64,000 bases of DNA from Castor canadensis (GCF_047511655.1 NC_133397.1:123655308-123719307), one strand, 5' to 3'; numbered from the stretch's first letter, positions 30,536-44,039 are shown. The notes: generated from the letters alone by a model not told the origin. A program made the numbers and translations.

Positions 30536-32344
30536 TTGTGTAACACGGTATATATACAAGGTTCTCATGTATTTTCCTTATTTGTGAACTTTTCTGGGGA
30601 TATTGCATGTAGGTGGCGAAACACTTCATAAGAACATAGGGTCACCACTTACCTCACCCCAGATGTGGGTAGAGGTCACAATGACATCCCCTGGAGTTCG
30701 TTTTAGGCATGGGTGGATGCTGGGTGGGTACCAGCTTCCTGAACAGGCAGACGGCACCTTACACTTGACTTTGAACAATCTTCATTCCAAGTGGCTTTTG
30801 TTTTAGACACAGGGACTTCCTAGGTAAAGTATTTGACCTTTCCCACATTTTCCTCACTGCGATTAACAGTGTTACTTCCAAATGGGATAGAGCCAGTTCT
30901 TTTTATTTTTTTGTTTTGAGCAGTTTCTTTTATAAAGAGACTTCAGTTTAAAGATCAACCAGGAGCTACATTTGCAGCCGTGTGGTTACTCAGTTTTTTC
31001 TTACTCAAATCTTCACCTAAATTATTCAGAGAAGTGTGTGTAATTATTAAATTTAATGATGATAGCAATTTAACATGTAAACTCCCCGAATATCCTAACG
31101 TTGAAAATGACACTGTTTTAAGTTCCTCCTGAGTGTCGTGCTGCATCCCATGATTAAGGTGAAAAGTCAAGGATGGACAAAACCTAGGACAATGGCCTCA
31201 GTTGTTGCTGGCATAGAGACATTTTTGGAGAAAAGTGGCCATATATGGCCTGACAATGTATAAGGGGACTAGAGGGACAAAGGGACATGTTTGAAATTGC
31301 AGTGTTGTGAACATTCTGAGCTGAGGGCCAGCCTGCAGTTGCATGTCAGACTCAAGTGAACTCCAGGAGGCGTCATAGAGACCTTTACTGGGTGTGAACA
31401 CCGCCACTAGCAGTCACTCAGTTACTAAGGCTGGCTCTTGGCAGCTATAAAACACTGTGCCAGTCAAATATGCTGAGCTCTGAAGTCAGCTGCCTCAGAG
31501 GAGGGCTGATCAGGCGCAACAGCTCGTCCAAGAGATGACAGCTGTGGATATTTGTGTCAGCTCATGGAATTGCCGGTTTCCTTGGCTTCCTTCTTGCAGA
31601 TGGTCATGGGCCTGGCCGCTGCAGAATTCTGGACTGTTGTCATAGCAACAAAAGCCCAAGATGTGACCCACTTGGCCACTCTGCTTCTCATTGCATCACC
31701 TCCAAGGTTCATGACTGTGATGCTGCGTCTGGACATTGGTAGGTGGCCATTGATAGCCAAGGAGTTTCCTGTGCATGTCACAGAACTCCAGTGAAGTGCA
31801 GTACCCATGGCTTCTTAGAAGTTACTAAGGTGCGTCTGCCATTCTGTTAAAACTCCTCCACGTCCATGGGCAGCACATTTGCCTGTCACCAGAGTTGCAG
31901 GGATTTATGCTGGTCCAGTGGAAACCTCTGTTAGAAGCAATACTTCTGGATTCTGTTGTCTCTGCCACTCCTGACAGCCAGTTCATTTCAAATCCCTGAA
32001 ACTCCGTTTGTAAGGTGCACAAGGAGAGCAGCAATGCTCGCCCCACTCTGTGCAGGTGTTTGGTGGAGCTAAGAAGAGGTGAAAGCACATTGAATGTGGA
32101 TGATATGTGGAATAATTTTTCCAGCTTTTCTGCAACACACTGTGTGTCTGTCTCCTTTCACCCATGTCTTACAGGGTCCTTTTCCTAATATGTGTTAGAG
32201 GCAGTCTACAGTGGGGAGCCTTTTGGTAGAAAACAAGGGGTTTCAAATCATTGCTGCAGACAGCTCTCAGACCAGCTGTGGAACAGGGGAGTAATTCAAA
32301 CCCAGAATTCCAGCTCATCTGCTGACTTCCTGTGTGACCCAAGA
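30536..32344. other. PALMD intron 3, nothing recognised
   Basis: Unique sequence after the TA microsatellite. No exon-like frames matching palmdelphin. Confidence 0.6.
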
Positions 32345-32510
32345 TTGTCAGGAGATGTCATTAAGACTCCTTGTCTTCGTTCATTCACCTATCCATTAAA
32401 GTGTTTACTAGCATTTACTTTTTAACAGGAAGTACTCTAGGTGTAGGGATTGAAAGTGAGCCAAAGTCCCTGTCCTCAAGGGGTTTGTATTCTAGCAGGA
32501 AAGAATGCAC
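32345..32510 (-). repeat. L2 fragment
   Basis: TTCGTTCATTCACCTATCCA and AAGTCCCTGTCCTCAAGGGG are L2-like. Confidence 0.6.
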
Positions 32511-32517
32511 TAACAGG

Positions 32518-32620
32518 ACTGGGCTGGCAGAATGGCTAGAGCACCTGCCTAGCAAGAGAGGCCCTGGGTTCAAGCCCCAGTTCTGCCAAAAAAAAAAGAA
32601 AGAAAGAAAGAAAAAAAAAT
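32518..32620 (+). repeat. ID-like SINE unit with AAAG tail
   Basis: ACTGGGCTGGCAGAATGGCT to GCCCCAGTTCTGCC and an A/AAAG tail. Confidence 0.85.
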
Positions 32621-34267
32621 GCACTAATACATGGGCTGGTTACCTTGTTCTATAAAAGGCCAGATACAGAAGGTTGAGGCTTTGTACTCCCTCTATAGTT
32701 TTTGTTGCATGCTTATTCATTTTTTTCTTACCCCTCCCTTTTTGTTTTACAACCCTTTAATGATATAAAAAAGCATTCTTAATTTGTGTCTGTAAAAATG
32801 CAGGTCAGGATTATATTTTGTTCTGAGCCACAGTTCGCCAGCCCCTGCATTAATAAACAAATGTATTTGTGTGTGTGTGTATGTGTGTACTTATATACAC
32901 ATGCCTACTTACACATATACACAATGAACAAATGTCTATATATGCACACATTTCTTTATGGAGAAAAGTCTTTTCCATGAAAAAAGCAAGTAAAGGACCA
33001 CGATAAGGGGAAGTTGTCTTTGATAAAGTATCATTTGAGAAAGGAATGAGGGTGGACACAAGAGTGTATGCAAAGAGAAAGCGAAGAGTAACCACAAGGT
33101 TTGAGGTTACAGCAGAGGGAGCGAGTGGTGAGCAAGGTGGCGAGGTGGCAGGGTGAGCCACTGCTTGTTGCAATAATTGGAAATGTGCAAACGCAGTTAG
33201 CTGAGCTGAAATCTGGGAGAGGGAAGGTAGGCGACTGGTGCATGTGTTAAAATTTGAGACAGTCAAGTGTGACATGGAGAAGATGGGTTGGATATAAAAG
33301 GGTGGAGCGCAGAGGGGTCTGGGTTTGACAATATTAACTTGGGGGTTGTAATTTATAGGTACAGGAGTGGGTAAGATTTCCTAGAAAGTAAATGAAATAG
33401 ATAAAGCTTCCAAAGACCAACCTGGGGCAATTTGACAGGTAGAGGTCTGGTCAATGCTAACTACTTCACAGGGTGCAAAACAGAAATAAAAGAAATAGCA
33501 CTCAGCGAGTGCTAATTTCTTCCTGTTTCTGTCCCTATCTGTTCAAGACCTCTTGGTCCACCAGGCCAATGACATCTCAGGGAATTATGAAACGCAGGGG
33601 TATTTGTGGTTGTGTCACTCTGAAGAAAAGGCCACACAAGTAATGTCATTCCATCTGATTCTCATGAATGTTTCTAGATTAATGTGGCAAAAATATGAGG
33701 CTGGGAGCTTGCTGACCTCATCAAAGTATCCACTAATGAATGTTTTTGAAGCTTGTCAAGCTACAGGGTGAAAGTTGACTTAAGAGGAGGCTGTAACCTA
33801 ATGGCACATCATGGCATATTTGTAAAAACTAAACAAAAACAAACACTTGCTTCCCATTCTTTATCACTTAGTTTCAGCCAGCCCTCTGTTAAAAAAGGAT
33901 AACAAGGAAATATCTTGGTGCTGATGACTTGGAATCATTAAGTCCCTGACAGGATGTGCTTACTGACGTAGAACATTCCTTAAAGTTTCTACTCAACACA
34001 AAACACAGTTTCTTAATTTTGTACCTTGATTTGCCACATCTATTATCTGTGGATAATATAAATACCATTAGAGGTAAATGTTAATGACTGGTTGTTCTAA
34101 AAAAGCTTTTTAAAAGATCAGAATGCCAGTGTAAGTGGTGGGGGACCTGAAACAGTAATGGAGAGTGAGGAACTGGATGTTCCCAGAGTGCCCAAGCTGT
34201 GGAAGGAGAGGAGGCCTGAGGACCTCCACACAGACAGTGCCACAGCTTCTGAGGACTGGCCATTCCT
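32621..34267. other. PALMD intron 3, mostly unique
   Basis: Contains a short GT/AC-rich patch at 32868-32955 and a purine-rich stretch at 33040-33240 that may be an old unidentified repeat. Confidence 0.55.
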
Positions 34268-34368
34268 TTTCTTTCTTTTTTTTTTTTTTTTCAGTGCTGG
34301 GGGTTGAACTTGGGATCTCATGCCTGTTAGACAGACACTATACCACTTGAGCCATTTCACCAGCTCAG
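34268..34368 (-). repeat. ID-like SINE unit with T tail
   Basis: T run, GTGCTGGGGGTTGAACTTGG to CACCAGCTC. Confidence 0.83.
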
Positions 34369-35869
34369 ACTGACTATTCTTATGGAACATTAAAAAATTA
34401 CAACCAGAAGGTGGGGATTATCTTTGTATATCTAGTAGAGTGGTTGTTGGTAGGGCTGATTTTGCTCTCTGGGGACTTTTTTCAGGGTCTAGAGATATTT
34501 GGGTTGCCATGGCTGGTGAGGAGGCTGCTATTAGTATTCTAGTGGGAAGAGGTCAGATGCTGCCATGTATCCTGCAAGGCACACAGTGATTCTGTCACAA
34601 CAAAGAAGTGTCTGGTCCAAAACGTCATTAGTGTGGAGGCTAAGAAACCCTGGCACCCAAAGACAACCCCTGGTGTAGTGCAGGCTCTTAGTACATGTCT
34701 TTAAGGGGATTCCTTTATCTCTTACCTCTCTGATATTTTCATCTTTTTCACATCGCTCCTTCCTCTTATAATTTCTTCTCTTTCCAATATACGTATATGT
34801 TTGTGTATCCACGCATCCCCTCCCTACTTCAGTGACCAATCATAGTTAAATAAATTCTCAACTCTGGTTTAAATTTCCAACAAGGCAGAGCTTAAATTAG
34901 GGACTCATACTCAAATTCTTTTTCAAAGATAGTTTTTAGGAAAGAGAAAAAAATTAGCAATTACAAAAGTTAGGGAAATACTCAGGTACGTATGTACACA
35001 CATATGCATGGATGTACGCACATCTCTATATCATATATACTACCTATGTGTGAGTGCATGTACATCCATGTACATATCCATGTGTAAATGTAAAAGCTTT
35101 TTTTCACAAGGAAAGCTTTCGGGGAAGTCCCTGTGGCCTACCTCTCTAACCTTCACCCAACTATCTCTTAGTTAATGGCTTAGACTTTCCATAAGTGCTG
35201 CCATGGCTGTCTTTGGAAGGTATAACCTTTCAGAGTGGGAACTGAGCTCTTTGAAGTGCTGATTCAGTTTGGTGAGAAGCTAGCAGTAGAGAAAGAGAAC
35301 TCTCCTTCCTGGTGCCTCCGGGCTGTTAGGCAGGGCCTGATGGATGAGTTAGAACCTCCCTCAATTTCTGAGAGATGGTGGGCAGGGATCATGGCCAATT
35401 TAGATAAGCAGAATACACGAAAAAAGGATTGTAATAATATTCCATTACTGGAATCTTTATTCTTCTTGCTTATTTTCTGGGGAAAAAGAAGGTTATTTTC
35501 AAGAGCTTCCTAGGTACAATCCGGTAGCTTTCATTTCACACACTGTGGTGGGAATAACCTCCCTTAATCATCGCAAAATAATGTCCCCAATCCAATCCCA
35601 ACATGCAATTTTTTTCTCTTAAAAAAAAAAAAGGACAGCACAGAAATACTGGATGAGTCAGGAGAGCTTATTTCAGAAGGCAATTTTTCTGCAGCTAAGG
35701 GTCCATTTATCTCTCTCAGTTTTTGTTGGGGTGTTAACAACGGATAACAACCTGATGGCGTTTGTCATTAAAGGCCAAACAGACTGGAACCCATGGGGAA
35801 AAATAACCACAGACCCAATGCAAAAGTTTATACCCCTACCTTTCAGAACTGGACATGTTAGCAATTACA
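34369..35869. other. PALMD intron 3, nothing recognised
   Basis: Unique sequence with a TACATA-rich patch around 34985-35090. Confidence 0.6.
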
Positions 35870-36070
35870 TTTAACATGCTTTGCACAGTGATAACATTCC
35901 AGGCACTGGCCTGATTATTTAGGTCTACCCTGTGAGCACTGTTATTAGTTCCATTTTAAGAAAACCTAGAAAGGCCCTGAGTCTTACAGGTAGCTTTAGG
36001 CAGGATGGAACTGTGAAAGCCTGAAGTCTTAACTTCTCTCCCCAATTAGCCACTGGACAAACAAAATTTA
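35870..36070 (-). repeat. MIR SINE
   Basis: TCCAGGCACTGGCCTGATTA, CCCTGTGAGCACTGTTATTA and CCATTTTAAGAAAACC: antisense MIR core. Confidence 0.65.
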
Positions 36071-36094
36071 ATTAAAAACAGTTTCTTGTTTTTT

Positions 36095-36160
36095 GTGTTT
36101 TTTTTTTTGTGCTAATAGGATTGAACTCAGGGCATTGTGCTTGCTTGGTAAGGTACCAAG
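36095..36160 (-). repeat. ID-like SINE fragment
   Basis: TAATAGGATTGAACTCAGGG to TTGCTTGGTAAGG, truncated. Confidence 0.65.
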
Positions 36161-36184
36161 CCCAAGATTTATTTATTTGTTTAT

Positions 36185-36408
36185 TTTTTTAGTGGGATTG
36201 GGGTTTGAACTCAGGGCTTTGTACTTGCAAAGCAGGCACTCTACCACTTGAGCTACATCTTCAGTCCATTTTACTCTGTTTATTTTGGAAATAGTGTCTT
36301 GCAAATAATTTGCCTGGGCTGGTCTTGAACTGCAATCTTCCCTATCTTAGCCTCCCAAGTAGCTAGGATTGCAGGAGTGAGCCACCAGCGCCAGGGCCAA
36401 GATTTAAT
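36185..36408 (-). repeat. B1-dID composite SINE
   Basis: TGGGATTGGGGTTTGAACTC to GGATTGCAGGAGTGAGCCAC. Confidence 0.88.
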
Positions 36409-36989
36409 TTTTAAAGTTGATTCTTAAGAACTTAGATGCAGCATTCATTTCACTTAGCAGTATAAGAGGATGTCTACTTTTCATGATAGTAAAGTGAAGA
36501 GTGAGGTAGCTGGGTCCACCAACATGGGAAAGTGCCAACCCATGACACAGAAAGGAAGTATTTCTTCCTAAACTCCATTGAGGCTATTTTTTATGATTTT
36601 TTCTTTGTTTGGGCTCAGTGAGCCAGTCTGTCTGATCAGAATTAAAGACCAGGCATTATAATTGTATTTCTTTTTTAGATGCTCGACTTTGATTCTTGAT
36701 AGCAGTTCTTAAAACAGGCTCCTTTCAAGAGTGCGGGGATTCCTAAGCTAAAGATAGCTCAAAGCTGGGCCTTCTTTGTGGGAACACAAGACTGTTGTTC
36801 AAACTAATTGAAGCTGTGTATCTTAAATGTAAAGCCAGTTAATGCAATTTGATGATAACACTGCAGTTTGAATGTAACCGCCAATGCTACCTTTGAATAA
36901 AGTTTATTAGCTGTGTACATACTTTGAAAGACTGATAGATTACCTGTATCTTAGTCACCCAAACTCTCCTATTAAAAGCCAGAACTGCT

Positions 36990-37196
36990 AGATTTCCAAG
37001 GCTTATGCTTGTAATCGTAGCTACTTGGGAGGCTGAGATGGTAGGGATTGCGGTTTGAAGTTAGCCCAGGTAAATAGTTCACAGGACCCCCTCTAAAAAT
37101 AGCCTGGACAAAGTGAGCTAGAGGTATGGCTTAGGTGGTAGGGGGCTTCCTTTGCAAGTGTGAAGGCCTGAGTTCAAACCTCAGTCCCACCAACCC
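36990..37196 (+). repeat. B1-dID composite SINE
   Basis: GCTTATGCTTGTAATCGTAG to GAGTTCAAACCTCAGTCCCA. Confidence 0.87.
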
Positions 37197-37639
37197 CCAT
37201 CTCAAAACTAACTAACGAAAAACCCCATAAAATGGAAAAGAAAAAACAAATCCCAGGACTACACCCAAATGGAACATTCAAAGATTATTGGCTTGGGACA
37301 GTCTGAGTCACAGGCCGTGCTGTGCAGATGTGCCTCTGAAACCAGGTGATGGAAGTGTTGGGACGATTTACCCACTGCCACCCTCCTTCTTTCATGCTAA
37401 ACAAGGAGGGACCAAGTTTTTTGGGGACTCAAAGCTGTCAGAGTGTCTTTGCCTTAACCATGTGTTGATTTCCACCTACCGAGGAGAGCAGCTGTAATTT
37501 GGTCTCTTCCCTGTGGCTAGAGACTATCTCCCATCTCTTCCCCAGTGAAGGTGTATTTTAGGGTTTTTGTGTGAAGGCCCACTTTTTTAAGAAAAGGAAA
37601 GAGTCTATCTTCTAGCCTGACCCATGGAAACAGAAAGTG

Positions 37640-37830
37640 AGCCCCTATGGAAGTCAACACACTTGGCTCCATGATTTAACTCCTTCAAACTCCAGTTTTC
37701 TCATTTGAGGAGTAATAATGGTTATCTACCAAGAGTCTTAGGGAGATAACTGAGATAGATGTTTGTAAGCCCCTAGCACAGGGTTGAGGTACAGGGGTTC
37801 CTTAATAAAGATCAGTTACCCCTTTCTCTT
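37640..37830 (+). repeat. MIR SINE
   Basis: CCAGTTTTCTCATTTGAGGA, TCTTAGGGAGATAACTGAGA and AAGCCCCTAGCACAGG. Confidence 0.6.
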
Positions 37831-38904
37831 CCCCACTCTGCCTGGGAGAGGAGGGTATCTGTGAAGCTGCCAGTGGATGAGAAAACCTATCAGGTCTAAA
37901 TTTGATCTTCAACTGTAACTGAGTTTAGAGCAAGCATGGTTTTAATACAGCTTCAGGTACACAAGCTGACCTTGAAAAGACTATTGTAGACAGAAAACCC
38001 CAGCCTACCCCAGCATGATCAGAACTGTCATAATATTTATTATGGTATCTATTTAATAAATGTTGTATGAGGAACAGACAACCCAATCCCCTGCTCTTAA
38101 TTCTACTTCTTTTCTTTTTAGTACTAGAGCTCTCTGAGTTTTGTGCATCTCCCTGGTTATCTTGTTGTAGACTATGCTTCCCAGTCTCCCTTGTGTTTAG
38201 ATAGTGCACTTGACTAATTTCTGGTTAGTAGGATATTAGCAGAAGTGACCTCTGTGACTTTGAGGTCATATCCTTAAAACAGAGCTGCCTGTCTGTCTTT
38301 ATCTTCTCTTTCCTCACATGGAAGGCAGATGTGGTAGTGATCTGTTTTTGACCGTCCTGCCAAGGGCATCCCTTAGGGAGAAGCAAAGTGACCAACAGAA
38401 AGGAGCAGGGTCCCTCTGTGACCCTAGGAGACCCGCTTGCTCCCTTCCACTTCAACGTCTACCAGTTAGGATTTTTGGGTGTGAGAGAAATGAGGCTTTC
38501 TGTCTCATTTACATGAGTGTACGTAAAGACTCTCAGAGCAACAAAACTAGTATGTTAACTATTGCAAACCTTATGGGGGATGAGTCACGATGACAGATTT
38601 TATGTGATTGTTCATCATCCTTTTTTATTGATTTGCAGAATTCTTCAGTATGCTGAATTTTAGGTAGTTAACTAGTGAAAACAGAAAAATTAATCATGCT
38701 TTGCTCCTAGTGATTAAAAGGGCTTAGATGTTTCCAAGTAAAGTATTAAATCTTATATGGTTTATGTTACTAGCTAACCTTTTTGTCTCCTTTAATTTTT
38801 TTAAACGTTTGAACAACTAGCTAGTATTGTTTGCAACATTTTTTCTTTAAATCATTTTTTCGATACTATTGAAGATACTTAGTTGGTATCTTTTTTATTT
38901 TTTA
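37831..38904. other. PALMD intron 3, nothing recognised
   Basis: Unique sequence between the MIR and a SINE cluster. Confidence 0.6.
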
Positions 38905-39115
38905 AAGTTTTTGGTGGGACTAGGGTTTGAGCTCAGGGTTTCATGCTTGCAATGCAGGTACTCCACCACTTAAGCTACACTTTCAGTCCATTTTGCTTTA
39001 TTTTGGAACTGGGGTCTCTTGTATTATTTGCCCAGGCTGTCCTTGAATCTTGTTCCTCCCAATCTTAGCTCCCCAAATTGTTAAGATTTTAGGCATGAGC
39101 CACTATGCCTGACTA
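38905..39115 (-). repeat. B1-dID composite SINE
   Basis: GGACTAGGGTTTGAGCTCAG to GATTTTAGGCATGAGCCACT. Confidence 0.86.
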
Positions 39116-39154
39116 ATTAGTTGATATCGTTAGTCAGGTTTCTTCTTGTTCTTG

Positions 39155-39230
39155 TGGCACTGGGGTTTGAATTTAGGCCCTCTTGCTTGCTAGATAGGTG
39201 CTCTGACACTTGAGCCATGTCTCCAGTCCT
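39155..39230 (-). repeat. ID-like SINE unit
   Basis: GCACTGGGGTTTGAATTTAG to GTCTCCAGTCC. Confidence 0.8.
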
Positions 39231-39329
39231 AGTCAGTAATCTTGATTGGAGTGTGTCAGTCTTATGTGTAATGGGCAGATGAGTTGTTACTAGTGGGTCA
39301 GAAGTTAAGATTTGTAATGCCAAGCTATA

Positions 39330-39425
39330 CTTTTTTTTTTTTTTTTGGCAGTACTGAGGTTTGGATTTAAGGCCCTGTGCTTGCTAGGCAGGAGCTCTCC
39401 CACTTGAGCCATTCTATCAGCCCCA
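39330..39425 (-). repeat. ID-like SINE unit with T tail
   Basis: T run, GGCAGTACTGAGGTTTGGAT to CTATCAGCCCC. Third SINE in a 500-bp cluster. Confidence 0.82.
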
Positions 39426-40295
39426 AACTGTAATTTTTCAATAAAATGGAGGGTAAGCAATTTAGTATATTAAGGAAGATCTAACCTGCCAGTGTAAACA
39501 GTCATATGCCGAGGCTAAGCATGCCAGAGAATTAGAGGACATTTGGCACAGAGCAAACACTAATTTTGTCCTGAGCCAGATCTCTTGCCTCTAATCCTGA
39601 GCATTTAAGAACAGGACAGCAATACAACACGACAATACAACAGCTTTAAGATAACTAGAAAGAAGTTTGGTGCCAACCCAACAAAGACATTGAGACAGGC
39701 GTCAGTCTGCTCTGACGACTGAGAGCAGCAGGTGTTTAGAGAGCTGAATAATTTACAATCCATGTAGACAGCTTTTTCAAGGGTGAATTTCATCTCCTGA
39801 TGTAATTCTGCAAATGTTAATAATTGTCTGACGGGCGATGATGCTGACATGGTGGCAGCTGCCAGGTAAGCAGGTCACATTGAAAATGAGGGACTTAGTA
39901 GAAAAGCCAACCCTTCAATCAGAATGATATTTTGTAAACTGAGAGTTTCACCCGTCATAGAAACTTTTTTAGGGAATCAGTCATGTCATATGTAAGTTAC
40001 AAATGTAATTTTCAAATGAATGCAAATAAGCGTGTGGCAGAGGGAATCGGTTAGCTTTGAGCTTCTCAAATGCTCTTGAGAGGAAAGAAACAGAGCATGT
40101 GGACTTTAATTAGGGCATGGGGGAACCTTGTAGCCCATGCTAAACTTTTTAACACATAAATAATTGTAATACTAATTCAATCTGACCTCTGCCCAGGTGC
40201 TGTGAGTTTCCCATGGGACCTTCAAGGAACCTTACTTAGCCAGGACATGGTTCATTAACTGAAGACTTACTCATTGATGATTCTGGGAAGCTTTT
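39426..40295. other. PALMD intron 3, repeat-free block
   Basis: 0.87 kb without repeats, containing TTAATAATTGTCTGACGGGC and AATGCAAATAAGCGTGTGGC. Looks like a candidate conserved noncoding element. Confidence 0.4.
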
Positions 40296-40378
40296 TCCTT
40301 TGATAGGTCTGGGGTTTGAACTCATGGGTTTGCACTTGCAAACCAGGTGCTCTACCACTTGAGCCATCCCTCTAGTCC
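40296..40378 (-). repeat. ID-like SINE unit
   Basis: AGGTCTGGGGTTTGAACTCA to CTCTAGTCC. Confidence 0.8.
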
Positions 40379-43197
40379 ATAGTAAGCTTTTTTTTTTATT
40401 ATTAAAAATTGTGGAAAAATATTTCTGGTGAATAAATCACTTGGAGTCGTATAACGAAGTAACAAAACAGATTTGATGATGTAGCCATCATCTCTCTATT
40501 CTGAAATAATCACAGGCTTTGAGTCTTGTAACCCTTCATTTTTATTCTGAGCCATATGACAGAGCAGACTGTATTTTCTATCTACTTCATTTTTGGTTCT
40601 TTGTGTCAATTGTTCTATTCTGACTCTAAAAACAGGATCGTATTATTTGAAGACCAACGAATATAAATTCCAGTCCTAATATAACATAGAATCACCAACA
40701 AGGGCCTCATTAACCTTGGGTGGTCTAGACAGACTAAGTGACATTTGTCGTATGGCAGACAAAGGATGCCTTGCAAAGGGTGGGGGTGGGGTTTCCCAAG
40801 TTGGCACAGTTGGTCACAGGGACTGTCCTAGGAAATGAAGTTAGGGCCCTATGGTCACACACATCTTTTCTTTGATGCAATGCCTCTCTGCTTTTGAACA
40901 TGCTTTCCTTGGGACCAAGACTTGGATCACTAAAATTAATTCACCTCCAACTTTCTGGATTGTTCCATTGCTCCTTTGTTCTTTCTTTACTCATGTCAAC
41001 ACAGCCAAAGATCTATGACAATCCTGCTAATGGTCTTAAATTTGTGTCTTAAGGTATTGAATATCATTTTGAATGAGAACATTAATGGAAAAGCACTTTG
41101 AAAAGTTAAAGGCTCTAAAGAGAGGTAGAGACAAATATAAGTTTGCTTTCAGGAGCATATGGTTCTAGAATCTCCTCTAGAAGACCCAACGATAGGTCAG
41201 GTTCTCGATAATGTTTAGTGAAATGAAGCAAGAATAAACAGATGTCACATGGTGGAGAGGGTGTGAAGTCAGAAAGACCTATGTGTGATTCCTGGCATGA
41301 CTGTTACTAGATTTATAACTTTCTCTGTGTCAGCATCCTTCTGTATGAAACGAGACAAAGACTTCCCCATCCATCCATCCTCCATTTCATTCGTCTATGC
41401 ATGTACCAGTATTCCTACCATGTGCTAGGCATTGTGCCAGACACGTGTGTGTTTTGTGTGTGTATGTGGTATGTGTGTGTTCGTGGAGTGGGTAGACTTC
41501 TCTTTTTTGCTGGAAGTTTGGCTTATCTTCTTTTGTTAAATTAATAATGAGGCTCCTGAATTAAAAATAATCAGACTAGCTGGGAAATTAAAAACAACAA
41601 CAGATGAACTATTACAGATCTGGTAAGCCAATTAGTCAAATATGGAGAGTGAAAAGCGTGCTTGAAATGACTTTGACTCATATAATTGCCTCAGAATAAT
41701 TTCTTAAGTGTTTCCAGGCAACAGCAAATTTAATAAGACGCCAGTGGTGGAGTTTTTTTTCTCTCTCCTGTTTTTCTTTCTCTTCTCTCTTCTGTATCAC
41801 AGAGAGCAGCTTGTCTACCCTCCTATAGTCAGTTGGGTCAGAGCAGGAAGGCAGAAACATCTAGAATGTGACATTTTCATGCAGATACTTCACTTGTGCC
41901 TGATGAAACATTAGTTTCTTTAAGGTGCACTTGGACTGCATAGGTTGGTAAAATCATTAAACAGGGGCTAACCTTGCATAGAAGTCATTGTGAACTGAAC
42001 TCAGTAAACCATACCCAACAATCAAAAAACAACTGGCCTTTGTATTTCTGTCGGTGTTTTTGGTTTCCTTTTGTGATTGAATCTTGCCTGCCATCTTTTG
42101 AGTTAATTAATTGTTGCTCTATCTGGTGTTGAGCAGAATGCATTTCCCCTCTCCCAGCTCCATTTATGAAGAATGTCTCAAGTTATGTGGGATGAGGCCA
42201 CAGCTGCTTCAACAGCTTTTCTCATGACATATGGTCACACAGAATGCCAACCTTCACGTGTACCTTTGCCTGTTGGTACCACATGTGGGAGGCAGTTTCT
42301 AATTGTTTAGCAAAAGTTCACTAAAAGAAGGCAGAGGGTGAAAAGGGTACTTTGGAATATGAAAAAGAAAATCCTTCCTAGAGAATATTTAATCATAAGT
42401 AGCTTATCCTTTTTCTCAAAGGGAAAGCAGTGTATTTGCATCATTCTCCTTGGCAGTGAACCTTTTAGATTTTATGCTTATGACATTTCTGCCAGGCTCT
42501 CTGTGTGTTGCAATTAAAGTCAGAGGTCTTTGGACCCAGGTCAAGACGTAGCACGTGGCTGGAGAGGAGCTTGTTGCAAGGCAATTTGGTGGAGGGAGGG
42601 AGGTCACGGAGAGCTTCAAGGGAGCAGGGGAAAGGACCCAAATGTTGCTGGGAGGATAGCTCCTTTGGAGGCTCCCTGGGGGTGTTGTACTGGATAAGGG
42701 CTGTGGGAAAGTAAATCAGCTTATATATTGTGAGCATAGCTTTTTGGACCAGAAGTGAGGGCTCCTGTGCCTCCAACCAGGAAGTGACGTTTCCTGATCA
42801 CAGGAAGAGCAGGGCTCACAGGAAGGCAAACTGAAGGTCTGTGTAAGTGAAGTGATTCAGGAGGAGGTGTCCAGTAGCCTTCTCCTGGGGACTTTGCATC
42901 CTAAGGTAGCAATCAGGGAACCAGGCAAGATGCTTGACAATACTGTTCCAAGGCTAAGAATGTGACTCAGGGACAGAAACCATGGAAACCCACTTGCTTT
43001 GTGAAATGGTGCTTGTCTTTGGAATAAAAGACAGGATGAATAAGGAGTCATGTGGGAGTCAGGGAACCCCGTGTATATTTTCAGTATGTTAAATTGTCAG
43101 GTGAATGTCTATGAAAGTTTCTGCATTTAAGAGTGAAATCATGGCATGGATCAGAAATAAAGGTGCTATGAAAGGCAGAGTTGACAAAATTTAGCCT
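40379..43197. other. PALMD intron 3, mostly unique
   Basis: Apart from the MIR/L2-like fragments at 41250-41445 and a short GT-rich patch at 41450-41480, no feature is seen. Confidence 0.55.
41250..41445. repeat. MIR followed by L2-like fragment
   Basis: GACTGTTACTAGATTTATAA is MIR-like. CCTACCATGTGCTAGGCATT is an antisense MIR/L2 motif. Confidence 0.5.
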
Positions 43198-43281
43198 TTT
43201 TTGGGGCAGTGCTGGGGTTTGAACTCAGGGCTCCACACTTACTGGGCAGGCACTTTACTGCTTAAGCTATGCCTCCAGCCT
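43198..43281 (-). repeat. ID-like SINE unit
   Basis: AGTGCTGGGGTTTGAACTCA to CCTCCAGCC. Confidence 0.82.
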
Positions 43282-43369
43282 CAAATTGAACTTCTGTAAA
43301 AATTTTCTCTAGGATCTAGGGCATAATTTTCTTTCATGAGTAGGACTTTTAATCTTGGCTCTTAACTTT

Positions 43370-43505
43370 TTTATCCATGTAATTTGGGGGTAAGTTAACC
43401 TCTATAAATGTCATTTTTCTGTTAAACCAGCATAAGGTGATTATAAGAATTCAGTAAAGTAATATGTGTGAAGTGTTTAGCAAAGTACTTTGTCCATAAC
43501 AAATG
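43370..43505 (+). repeat. MIR fragment
   Basis: AAGTTAACCTCTATAAATGT and AAGTGTTTAGCAAAGTACTT. Confidence 0.5.
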
Positions 43506-43739
43506 TCCTATAGAAGTTAAGCCCTATTAGAATTTTAGCCTTTAAGTCATAAAAAAAGTTCCAGATTCAATTACTTCCAGATGGAAAGAATCCTAGTTGG
43601 GTGGTATTTTCAGTTTATACAAAGAAAAGTATTATTTGTTATCACAGAATAGAGAGATCTTGGCCCAAAATAAAAACATGTGGGTAAAATTTTGGGCAAT
43701 ATTCTAATTTTAATTCTTTTTGACTTTTAATCAGAAATA

Positions 43740-43935
43740 GTATTTGCTATTTTTTTGAACACTTACCATGTGTCAGGCACTGGAAGTCATTTTATTCACA
43801 GCAGTTCTGTGATGTGACTATAATTGTCCTGCTGTTACAGGCGAGGAAGCTGAGGCTCGGCGAGGCAGATAAACGTGAGCGAGCTCATGGACTGTGGTTA
43901 TCAGAATGGAGATCTGAACACCAAGCCAAGCTCTG
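43740..43935 (-). repeat. MIR SINE
   Basis: CATGTGTCAGGCACTGGAAG and TACAGGCGAGGAAGCTGAGG: antisense MIR core. Confidence 0.75.
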
Positions 43936-44039
43936 TCAGTTTGTCTCACAAAACCATGGATAGAGAAGGAATGAAAAATTCCTGCGCAAAGTCTGGCCCT
44001 GGTATGGATTCTGAGACAACAGCAATATTTCTATTTTTT

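Noticed and set aside
36095..40378. CRISPR-like array of repeated 80-bp units
   Set aside because: The repeats are dispersed ID-like SINEs at irregular spacing in mammalian DNA.
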